From contig RFHG01000329.1 in NCBI GenBank assembly GCA_003696465.1, positions 1 through 5,488 of the forward strand: a stretch of DNA of 5,488 nucleotides. Reading direction: 5' to 3'. Under the pieces are notes generated by a model. The model ran no database searches, was not told where the DNA came from, and saw only the letters and a program-made list of their open reading frames with translations. Each line of letters opens with the position of its first letter. Positions within the stretch are counted from its first letter, which is position 1. A program made the position numbers and the translations under genes. The DNA is from Gammaproteobacteria bacterium. GTDB lineage: Bacteria > Pseudomonadota > Gammaproteobacteria > J044. This document shows positions 1 to 5,053 of the stretch, piece after piece.

Positions 1-49
1 ACTCCTCAGGCGGCTTGCAGGGCAGTTCCTGGCCTGCCGGGAGGGCAGC
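1..49. other. Short region downstream of dgkA, no gene seen
   Basis: No coding signal is visible. GGCAG/CTGCC repeats (21-25, 34-38 and 44-48) allow two mutually exclusive five-pair hairpins that could lie in the dgkA 3' untranslated region. There is no T tract on the minus strand after either, so I do not call a terminator. Confidence 0.3.
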
Positions 50-424
50 TCAGACAGACAGCCGCTCCCCCAGCACCAGACCCCAGACCACGACCAGCAG
101 CACCAGTGAGACGAACACCGCGGCCGAACCCAGATCCTTGGCCCGTCCTGCCAGATCGTTCCATTCATCGCCCGCCCTGTCCACCACCGCCTCGACGGCG
201 CTGTTCAGCAGCTCCACGGTCAGTACCAACAACACCGGTATCACGAGCAGGGCGCGCTGCACACCGTCCTCTCCCAGCCAGATGCCCAGCGGCAGCAGCA
301 CCATGGCCAGGCCCAGCTCCTGACGAAAGGCCGCCTCGTGGCGAAAGGCCGCCAACAGCCCCTTCCATGAATAGCCGGCAGCCGCCACGATGCGTGCGAT
401 TCCCCTGCGCCCCGGTTTGGCCAT
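50..424 (-). CDS. dgkA: Diacylglycerol kinase (DgkA family, integral membrane)
   Basis: A 124-residue protein, close in length to the roughly 120-residue proteobacterial DgkA. It phosphorylates diacylglycerol to phosphatidic acid with ATP in the inner membrane and so returns lipid to phospholipid synthesis. Family motifs are all present: AGYSWKGL near residues 15-22, HEAAFRQE at 29-36, ELLNSAVEAVVDR at 71-83 and GRAKDLGSAAV at 93-103. E71 and E78 correspond to E69 and E76 of the E. coli enzyme, E78 being the catalytic-base equivalent. N74, D82, K96 and D97 also match. Three hydrophobic helices lie at about 37-50, 56-75 and 101-118. The start at 424 is set by GGAG eight bases upstream; longer in-frame extensions run into the divergent gene and lack family similarity. 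It is divergent from the LTA synthase-like gene, with 61 bases between the starts. The reading of the family is near certain. Confidence 0.95.
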   Translation of the reverse strand: MAKPGRRGIARIVAAAGYSWKGLLAAFRHEAAFRQELGLAMVLLPLGIWLGEDGVQRALLVIPVLLVLTVELLNSAVEAVVDRAGDEWNDLAGRAKDLGSAAVFVSLVLLVVVWGLVLGERLSV

Positions 425-485
425 GTTTCGGTCTCCTTTTCTGCCCGCTGCAGAGGATAACCCGCTGCGGATATACTGCGCACCC
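425..485. promoter_or_regulatory. Divergent intergenic region, possible leaderless promoter for the transferase
   Basis: This 61-base gap must hold promoters for both dgkA and the divergent transferase unless one is read from further inside the other gene. On the plus strand TATACT (472-477) is a good -10 hexamer, but the -35 position 17 bases upstream (TGCAGA, 449-454) matches only three of six bases. Initiation about 7 bases after TATACT would fall at about 484, immediately before the ATG at 486, so the message could be leaderless; there is no good Shine-Dalgarno sequence in front of that ATG. On the minus strand only the dgkA ribosome binding site (AAGGAG) is convincing. The promoter call is tentative. 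Confidence 0.3.
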
Positions 486-2618
486 ATGAATCCCGTTACG
501 CAGAGCACACCGGCCTTTTCTGCCGCCTGGCACCATCTGTTTCTTGCCATTCTGGCGGCCATTGCCATCGGCGCCGTGGCCCAGAGTGGCTTTCGCCTCG
601 CCTTCCTGATCCACTATCTGCCGGAGGGTGCCGAGGCGCCGGCCACTCGCGACCTGGCGGAAGGGCTGTGGATGGGTCTGCGCTACGACCTCAAGATCCA
701 CGCGATCTATTTCGGCCTGTGGCTGCTGGCCCTGACCCCGCTGCTGACTCCGGCCCGCCTGCGCACACGCATCCCGCGGCTGGTGCCCTTCCTGGCCCTG
801 CCCTTCTGGGTAGCGGCCAACCTGGCCGATCTGGTCAATCACGAATATTTCCGCTTCTATGGTAGCCCCATCAACCCGCTGGTGTTCGGCTTTCTCGAGG
901 ACGACACCCGCGCCGTCATCCATTCGATCTGGAGCGATTTCCCGGTCCTGCCGCTTTTTGTGGTGCTGCTGATCGTGACCTGGCTGCAGTGGCGGGCCAT
1001 GCGCCACCTGCTCGCGCGGATCGAGCGCAGCCGGCCCCGGCTTCCGACACCGGCACTGGCACTGTACATGGCGCTGGGCATCCTGCTGGTCCTGTTCCTG
1101 GCGCGCGGCAGCCTCGGCACCTTCCCCATCAATCTGATGGCCACCCGGGTCACGCCCAGCGACTTCGTCAACCGGGCGATCGGCAACGGACTGTTCCACT
1201 TCTACTATGCGGCCCGCCAGCGCGAAAGAACCCGTATCGACCCGAAGCGGATCGATGCCGGCCTGCAACGGCACGGCTTCAGGACCCCGGCGCAGGCAGC
1301 CCGAGCGCTGGGAATCGAGGCCACGGATGAAGATGGCATCGAACGCGCACTCTATGCCCGCTCGCCCGAAAACCCCCATCTGGAGCAACACCCGCCCCAT
1401 GTGGTGATGGTGCAAATGGAGTCCATGGGCCGCGACCTCGTCCAGTTGCACCAGCCGGGCAACGACATGCTGGGCCGGCTCTATCGTCATTTCCAGGAGG
1501 ATTATCTGTTCCTTGACTTCACCTCCTGCCAGAACGGCACCCACCCCACCCTGGAATGCCTGCTGTTCAACTCGCCCATCACGCCGCTGACCCAGGGCCA
1601 GTATGGCTTCATCCCGCTGCATTCCTCTCCCGTCCGGGCCTATCACGAGGCCGGCTACCATACGGTCTTTCTTACCGCGGGCTCGGCCAGCTGGCGCAAC
1701 CTGGCCGAGGTACTGCCACACCAGTGGTTCGACGAGGTACTGGACGTGGCCGACATCCGCGCTGCCTTTCCCGAGGCCGAGCCGATTACCTGGGGCGTGC
1801 ATGACGAGTACATGTTCCGCTACGCGCAACGGCTGCTCGAGCAGGCCGATGCCCGGAATCAGCCGCTCATGCTGTTCATGATGAGCGTCAGCTATCACCC
1901 GCCCTTCAGCGTGCCGGCCGATTACCGACCGCGCGGGATCGACCTTCAGGCCGTGCGCGACGCCGGCCTGCCCGTGAGCGCCGACGAGGACACGATCCGT
2001 CAGATGCTCGTTTCCTTCCAGTATGCGGCGGATGCCCTCGGCGGATTTCTCGACTGGCTCAAGGCCTCGCCCCTGGGCGATCACACCCTGCTCGCCGCCA
2101 CCGGGGACCACCAGCGCTCCTTTTTCCTGTTTCCCGATGCCACCCGGCGTGACCTGCTGATGGACGTACCCTTCTATCTCTACCTGCCACCGGCCTATCG
2201 GCTGCCCGAGGACCGCTTCGACCCGCGCCAGACCGGCAGTCACCGCGACATCTTTCCGACCCTGATCCGGCACAGCCTCTCGAATGCCGAATACTTCCGC
2301 TCCGGACGCAACCTGCTGGCCACACCTGGCAGCGAGTGGCCCGCACTCTATCGCTTCCGCGACCTCCAGTTCGGCGACGGGCTGCTGCTCGATATCGACC
2401 ATCCGCGCTGGTATCCGCGCAATGCCGAACTCGGCGGCTTCCATGCGGCCGCCGAGGTACCGCCCCGAATCCGGGATGCGGCAGGCCGGGCGCGCGCCTA
2501 CAGCGCCCTGTCCGACTGGCACCTGCGCCGGCAGGTGCTGAAACGCTCGGTCTTCACCCGCCCGCCGGAACCGCAGGCTGCCCAGTCGGTCACAGACAAT
2601 ACAAACCACGGCCTGTAG
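486..2618 (+). CDS. LTA synthase family protein (membrane phosphoglycerol transferase, sulfatase/alkaline phosphatase fold)
   Basis: A 710-residue protein with about five N-terminal membrane helices (about 14-42, 71-88, 98-117, 152-169 and 189-206) and a large periplasmic sulfatase-type domain from about 300. Motifs follow the family order: VVMVQMESM with metal-ligand candidate E312; NGTHPTLE with nucleophile candidate T352; VHDE at 438-441; SYHPPF with H471; GDHQ with D541 and H542; and the C-terminal SHRDIFPTL block. Family members move glycerol phosphate from phosphatidylglycerol to a polymer or periplasmic glucan (LtaS, MdoB/OpgB), releasing diacylglycerol; the acceptor here cannot be told. 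The only two cysteines, C348 and C358, bracket T352. The start at 486 is chosen because it begins just before helix 1. An in-frame ATG at 390 would overlap dgkA and add a non-conserved leader. Neither has a strong ribosome binding site. Family is sure; substrate is not. Confidence 0.88.
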   Translation: MNPVTQSTPAFSAAWHHLFLAILAAIAIGAVAQSGFRLAFLIHYLPEGAEAPATRDLAEGLWMGLRYDLKIHAIYFGLWLLALTPLLTPARLRTRIPRLVPFLALPFWVAANLADLVNHEYFRFYGSPINPLVFGFLEDDTRAVIHSIWSDFPVLPLFVVLLIVTWLQWRAMRHLLARIERSRPRLPTPALALYMALGILLVLFLARGSLGTFPINLMATRVTPSDFVNRAIGNGLFHFYYAARQRERTRIDPKRIDAGLQRHGFRTPAQAARALGIEATDEDGIERALYARSPENPHLEQHPPHVVMVQMESMGRDLVQLHQPGNDMLGRLYRHFQEDYLFLDFTSCQNGTHPTLECLLFNSPITPLTQGQYGFIPLHSSPVRAYHEAGYHTVFLTAGSASWRNLAEVLPHQWFDEVLDVADIRAAFPEAEPITWGVHDEYMFRYAQRLLEQADARNQPLMLFMMSVSYHPPFSVPADYRPRGIDLQAVRDAGLPVSADEDTIRQMLVSFQYAADALGGFLDWLKASPLGDHTLLAATGDHQRSFFLFPDATRRDLLMDVPFYLYLPPAYRLPEDRFDPRQTGSHRDIFPTLIRHSLSNAEYFRSGRNLLATPGSEWPALYRFRDLQFGDGLLLDIDHPRWYPRNAELGGFHAAAEVPPRIRDAAGRARAYSALSDWHLRRQVLKRSVFTRPPEPQAAQSVTDNTNHGL

Positions 2619-2660
2619 ACTTCCTGCCGGCCCGAACAAATCGAAGGAGAAAAACCGACC

Positions 2661-3215
2661 ATGAATGCACAACGCATCCAGAGCCTGATCCTCTTCCTGG
2701 TTCTGCTCACCGCTGGCATCACCCCCCTGCAGGCTGCCTGGCGCAGCGAGGGCAGCAAGGAAGCGCTGACCGCCCAGGAGGCCCTGCAGCGTTTTCGCCA
2801 GGCCGACAGCAAGCTGGAGCGCTTCTTCCGCGAGGCCTATGGCTATGCCATCTTCCCGGCGGTCGGCAAGGGCGGCTTCATCATTGGCGGCGGCTTTGGC
2901 GGCAACGGCCGGGTCTACGAGCGGGGGCGCCTGGTGGGCACGGCCGATGTCACCATGGTCAGTGTCGGGCCCCAGATCGGCGGGCAGAAGTTCAGCGAAC
3001 TGATCTTCTTCCAGGATCGCGACGCCATGGAGCGTTTCAAGAAGGGGCAACTGGACCTCAGCGCACAGGTTTCTGCCGTCATGGCGAAGGAGGGGGCCTC
3101 GGCCGATGCCAATTACCAGGATGGCGTTGCCATCTTCACCCTGCCCCTGGCCGGGGCCATGGCCGAGGTATCGGTGGGCGGGCAGTTCTTCAAGTTCAAG
3201 CCGCTGAAGAAGTAG
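2661..3215 (+). CDS. Secreted SYLF/YSC84-domain lipid-binding-type protein
   Basis: A 184-residue protein with an N-terminal signal peptide: charged start, hydrophobic core at 8-20, and likely cleavage near A25/A26 in the PLQAAW segment. No lipobox cysteine is present, so a soluble periplasmic or secreted form is expected. The rest is a SYLF domain: REAYGYAIFPAVGKGG at 57-72, a glycine-rich IIGGGFGGNGRV at 74-85, GPQIGGQKFSELIFF at 103-117, and the terminal GAMAEVSVGGQFFKF at 165-179. In eukaryotes SYLF domains (Ysc84/SH3YL1) bind phosphoinositides and actin; the bacterial role is not established. AAGGAG at 2644-2649, 11 bases before the ATG, fixes the start. It lies 42 bases after the transferase stop with no terminator seen between, so co-transcription is likely. 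Membrane-lipid association is inferred from family and context. Confidence 0.85.
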   Translation: MNAQRIQSLILFLVLLTAGITPLQAAWRSEGSKEALTAQEALQRFRQADSKLERFFREAYGYAIFPAVGKGGFIIGGGFGGNGRVYERGRLVGTADVTMVSVGPQIGGQKFSELIFFQDRDAMERFKKGQLDLSAQVSAVMAKEGASADANYQDGVAIFTLPLAGAMAEVSVGGQFFKFKPLKK

Positions 3216-3241
3216 CGGCAGGCGGTGCCTGTACGATGCCG
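3216..3241. terminator. Weak hairpin between convergent genes
   Basis: The 33 bases between the SYLF stop and the convergent four-cysteine gene stop contain CAGGC-GGT-GCCTG (3219-3231), a five-pair stem with a three-base loop. An alternative longer pairing joins CGGCA (3216-3220) with TGCCG (3237-3241). Neither is followed by a T tract on either strand. It may help end convergent transcription but is too weak to be called a confident intrinsic terminator. Confidence 0.25.
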
Positions 3242-3248
3242 GGGCCGA

Positions 3249-3704
3249 TCAGCGCTCCCGGCGTCGTTCGCGGGCACGAAAGGAGACGATGCTCGGCATC
3301 AGCTTCTGGAACGGGATATCGTCCAGCCGCTCGTAGAGGTTCATCGCCTCGCGGATCAACTCGTTGATGTCGCGCACCTCGACGGCCGGTGTGTCAGTGC
3401 CGTCCAGCAGCTGTTGCAGACCCAGCAAGCCGCCGGTCTGAACCTTGATTTCCTTGTTGAAGGGCAGCTGCCCGTCGATGCCGGTCAGGCCCAGCGCGAA
3501 GCGGGCCTGCTGGCGCATGTGATCGAGAAACAGCCGGCAGCGCTCATGATCGGCCGGCGAGATGCAGGCCACCCCCTCACGGTCGGCCAGACGAAAACGC
3601 TTGGCCCGGTTGCAACTCGAGCGGCGCGAGAGGATGCTCTTCTCGAACACGCAGCGACGCTGGTTGACCTCGTGGTAGGTCTGCCGGTAGAGATCCTCGT
3701 CCAT
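3249..3704 (-). CDS. Conserved-looking hypothetical protein with four cysteines
   Basis: A 151-residue, probably cytoplasmic protein of unknown function; no signal peptide or membrane helix is visible. Its only cysteines are C18, C31, C47 and C56 (spacing CX12CX15CX8C), all in the first 60 residues among many basic residues. That arrangement would suit a zinc or iron-sulfur site, but I cannot assign a known motif. The middle (about 64-105: RQQARFALGLTG, then VQTGGLLGLQQLL) looks like a folded domain, and the tail is very basic (RARERRRER). The start at 3704 is preferred over an in-frame ATG at 3791, because that longer form would be read through the upstream gene in a low-complexity basic stretch. 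GGAG lies 13 bases upstream, inside the end of the preceding gene. The gap to that gene is 7 bases, so the two form an operon. Confidence 0.75.
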   Translation of the reverse strand: MDEDLYRQTYHEVNQRRCVFEKSILSRRSSCNRAKRFRLADREGVACISPADHERCRLFLDHMRQQARFALGLTGIDGQLPFNKEIKVQTGGLLGLQQLLDGTDTPAVEVRDINELIREAMNLYERLDDIPFQKLMPSIVSFRARERRRER

Positions 3705-3711
3705 CGAGGGT

Positions 3712-3951
3712 TTACTTCTCCCATTCGGCGAGGATCGGCTTTTCCCGCTGTTCCGAGAGCTTTTCCTCCGCCTCCAGCTCGGTGGCCGCAAACATCACCT
3801 TGTACTGCGCATTCTCGCCCTCGGGCAGCTCGGCGCGCAGGGCACGGGCTCGGGTCTTGGCCTCCTTGAAGCTTTCGAACTCATCCACCTTCTCGAGCAG
3901 CTTCATGCCCTCGAGCGGGCCTTCGTTGATGCGATAGACATAGTACGGCAT
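3712..3951 (-). CDS. Small glutamate-rich hypothetical protein
   Basis: A 79-residue protein of unknown function, first gene of a two-gene operon with the four-cysteine protein. It starts MPYYVYRI, which suggests a beta strand, then has a predicted helix over about 24-42 (FESFKEAKTRARALRAEL). A segment YKVMFAATELEAEEKL (50-65) follows, and the end is PILAEWEK. By my count 17 of 79 residues are glutamate, giving a net acidic protein; there are no cysteines, signal peptide or membrane segment. GAGGA eight bases before the ATG supports the start, and the coding frame is clean to a TAA stop. The alternating acidic/basic helical pattern would suit a small adaptor or subunit that binds a partner, plausibly its basic operon neighbour; that is inference only. 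Confidence 0.75.
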   Translation of the reverse strand: MPYYVYRINEGPLEGMKLLEKVDEFESFKEAKTRARALRAELPEGENAQYKVMFAATELEAEEKLSEQREKPILAEWEK

Positions 3952-3959
3952 GACTCAAT

Positions 3960-3964
3960 TCCTC
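3960..3964 (-). promoter_or_regulatory. Ribosome binding site of the 79-residue protein
   Basis: GAGGA read on the minus strand, eight bases before the ATG at 3951. It supports that start and shows that the short open frame is translated in its own right. Confidence 0.6.
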
Positions 3965-3985
3965 GACGGGTTCAGACAGCCGCCA

Positions 3986-3994
3986 ATGATAGCA
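3986..3994 (-). promoter_or_regulatory. Extended -10 promoter element for the two-gene minus-strand operon
   Basis: Read on the minus strand, TG-C-TATCAT is an extended -10 element (TGnTATnnT type) whose hexamer matches five of six bases of TATAAT. The base content at the usual -35 distance is GATGGG, which does not match TTGACA; extended -10 promoters often tolerate this. Initiation would be expected near 3979, giving a leader of about 28 bases to the ATG at 3951 that contains the GAGGA ribosome binding site. Confidence 0.4.
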
Positions 3995-3996
3995 AA

Positions 3997-4026
3997 CCCG
4001 CCGTTTCCCCCATCTTTCCCCTGCCC
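3997..4026 (-). other. Four-run G-quadruplex motif
   Basis: On the minus strand the order is GGG, loop of 2, GGGG, loop of 6, GGGGG, loop of 7, GGG. This satisfies the common G3+N1-7 rule. It lies directly upstream of the extended -10 element of the two-gene operon, across the place where a -35 hexamer would sit, and about 20 bases upstream of the heat-shock promoter that reads the other way. Folding and any regulatory effect are unproven. Confidence 0.45.
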
Positions 4027-4046
4027 TGACAGCGGAAAATATCCCC

Positions 4047-4074
4047 CTTGAAAGCGCGCGCGCCAACCCCATTT
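4047..4074 (+). promoter_or_regulatory. Sigma-32 (RpoH) heat-shock promoter
   Basis: CTTGAAA (4047-4053) and CCCCATTT (4067-4074), separated by 13 bases, match the enterobacterial RpoH consensus (CTTGAAA, spacer of roughly 11-16, CCCCATnT) at every specified base. Initiation is expected near 4080-4082, leaving a leader of about 30 bases before the first small heat-shock gene. The spacer begins with a (GC)5 alternating run. Position directly upstream of two Hsp20 genes makes the assignment very strong. Confidence 0.92.
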
Positions 4075-4095
4075 GCCCCCGTGAAGAGACCAGAC

Positions 4096-4112
4096 AAGGG
4101 AGGTGAATGACC
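4096..4112 (+). promoter_or_regulatory. Strong Shine-Dalgarno deciding the first Hsp20 start
   Basis: AAGGGAGGTGA at 4096-4106 is almost fully complementary to the 16S rRNA 3' end. Two ATGs follow in frame: one at 4107, only three bases after GGAGG, and one at 4113, nine bases after it. The spacing favours 4113 as the real start. Confidence 0.7.
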
Positions 4113-4553
4113 ATGTTCTTCGGACACTTGCTGGATACGGGCAGCAGCCTGTTCGAACCCTTCGATCGGCTGCAGCGCGAACTGGAACAGATCATGAATG
4201 CCGGCCTGCGTGGCAGCGATGTGGTCACCGGCTATCCGCCGATCAACATCGGCACCACCCCCGATGCGGTTCACGTCTATGTATTTGCCAGCGGGCTCGA
4301 CCCGGCGAGCATCGACGTGGAGCTGCAGCAGAACGTGCTCAGCATCGAGGCCGAGCGCAAGACCGGCGAACCGAAGGAAAACGAAACGGTGGCGCTGCGC
4401 GAACGCTTCAACGGGCGCTTCCGCCGGGTGCTGACGCTGCCGGATGACGTGGATCCGGATCAGGTCAGCGCCACCTACCGCAATGGCGTCCTGCACATCC
4501 GTGCCGCCAAGAAGGCAGAGGCCCGCACGCGCCACATCGAGGTTCAGAGCTGA
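4113..4553 (+). CDS. Small heat-shock protein, Hsp20/alpha-crystallin family (first of two)
   Basis: A 146-residue ATP-independent holdase chaperone that would bind unfolding proteins in the cytoplasm and hand them to DnaK/ClpB. The N-terminal arm (1-40) has the amphipathic SSLFEPFDRLQRELEQIM segment typical of the family. The alpha-crystallin domain covers about 42-133, opening with YPPINI and ending with NGVLHI at 124-129, the family's GVL signature. The C-terminal tail carries IEV at 142-144, the I-x-I/V motif used in oligomer assembly. The start is taken at 4113 from ribosome binding site spacing; an in-frame ATG two codons earlier is possible. It is expressed from the sigma-32 promoter and is followed after 14 bases by a second Hsp20. 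It is not close enough to IbpA/IbpB for me to give a symbol. Confidence 0.93.
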   Translation: MFFGHLLDTGSSLFEPFDRLQRELEQIMNAGLRGSDVVTGYPPINIGTTPDAVHVYVFASGLDPASIDVELQQNVLSIEAERKTGEPKENETVALRERFNGRFRRVLTLPDDVDPDQVSATYRNGVLHIRAAKKAEARTRHIEVQS

Positions 4554-4567
4554 AGGAGGTGATGACG
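4553..4567 (+). promoter_or_regulatory. Strong Shine-Dalgarno deciding the second Hsp20 start
   Basis: AAGGAGGTGA (4553-4562) is a ten-base anti-16S match beginning at the last base of the first gene's TGA. An ATG at 4562 overlaps it and is only two bases from GGAGG; the ATG at 4568 is eight bases away and is the likely start. The arrangement copies that in front of the first Hsp20. Confidence 0.7.
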
Positions 4568-4975
4568 ATGAGCGAGAACAGGGAACTGCAGACCCGCAGC
4601 GAACAGACGCCGCAAGCCGCCGAGAGCGCACGCCAGGCACCGGTGATGGTCCTGCGTCCCGGCGTGGACATCGTCGAGCGCCCCGAGGGCATCGACCTGT
4701 GGGCCGACCTGCCCGGCGTGGACCGCGAGCACCTCGACATCGAGGTGGCCAACGACAGCCTCACCATCAGTGGTGACATCGTGCTCGATGCACCCGAGGA
4801 TCTGAAACCACTGCACGCCGATGTGCGCACCACGCGCTACGAGCGGCGCTTCAGCCTCGGCAAGGAGCTGCAGAGCGATCGTATCGAGGCCCACCTCAAG
4901 GACGGTGTGCTGCATCTCTTCATCCCCAAGGCCGAGGAAGTGCGGCCGCGCAAGATCGAGGTGCAGGCCGCCTGA
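4568..4975 (+). CDS. Small heat-shock protein, Hsp20/alpha-crystallin family (second of two)
   Basis: A 135-residue holdase chaperone, translated from the same message as the first copy. The N-terminal arm (1-27) is hydrophilic and rich in Glu, Gln, Ser and Ala, unlike the amphipathic arm of its neighbour. The alpha-crystallin domain covers about 31-121: PGVDIVERPEGIDLWADLPGV near 31-51, YERRFSL at 91-97, and KDGVLHLFIPK at 111-121 with the GVL signature. The tail ends RKIEVQAA, giving the I-x-V oligomer motif at 130-132. The two paralogs differ widely across the domain, so this is an old duplication or a pairing of two subtypes, not a recent copy. Different arms suggest a client-binding partner pair or hetero-oligomer, as in IbpA/IbpB; that is inference. 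The start at 4568 follows ribosome binding site spacing. Confidence 0.93.
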   Translation: MSENRELQTRSEQTPQAAESARQAPVMVLRPGVDIVERPEGIDLWADLPGVDREHLDIEVANDSLTISGDIVLDAPEDLKPLHADVRTTRYERRFSLGKELQSDRIEAHLKDGVLHLFIPKAEEVRPRKIEVQAA

Positions 4976-5001
4976 GGCCGTGGATCGCGCACGGCATGAA
5001 A

Positions 5002-5033
5002 GCAAAGGGCCCCGCCACGGCGGGGCCCTTTGC
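5002..5033. terminator. Bidirectional rho-independent-type terminator
   Basis: GCAAAGGGCCCCGCC (5002-5016) pairs perfectly with GGCGGGGCCCTTTGC (5019-5033): fifteen complementary bases around a two-base centre, in practice a loop of four. The AAAG/CTTT ends give a short T run on both strands, so the hairpin can work either way. It sits 26 bases after the Hsp20 operon and 20 bases beyond the gcvPB stop, which is convergent. There is no long T tract after the stem. Confidence 0.85.
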
Positions 5034-5053
5034 ATGTCCGGATTCCTTCGGCT

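Noticed and set aside
20..48. Hairpins from GGCAG/CTGCC repeats as a dgkA terminator
   Set aside because: The stems are only five pairs, mutually exclusive, and lack a following T tract on the dgkA strand.
165..3050. An open frame of 961 codons on the minus strand, antisense to the transferase and SYLF genes
   Set aside because: It overlaps three well-supported genes, and its translation is a low-hydrophobicity mix of Gly, Ala, Arg, Gln, Val and Asp with no family motif. Long antisense open frames are common in GC-rich genes because stop codons are rare in that frame.
2336..3367. A 343-codon plus-strand open frame across the transferase end and the SYLF gene
   Set aside because: It is out of frame with both genes, has arginine- and proline-rich composition, and shows no domain; the genes it overlaps have clear family motifs.
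3225..3869. A 214-codon plus-strand open frame opposite the two small minus-strand genes
   Set aside because: It has no ribosome binding site and overlaps a tight two-gene operon with its own initiation signals. It is probably an antisense shadow, though I rely on the operon structure and not on a known family for this choice.
4075..4112. RNA thermometer (ROSE or fourU) in the Hsp20 leader
   Set aside because: The leader is only about 30 bases. I see no run of four U or ROSE-type UU/CU pairing that would mask the Shine-Dalgarno sequence.
3972..4640. A 222-codon minus-strand open frame over the heat-shock promoter and first Hsp20
   Set aside because: It is antisense to a certain Hsp20 gene and covers its promoter; it shows no recognisable domain.
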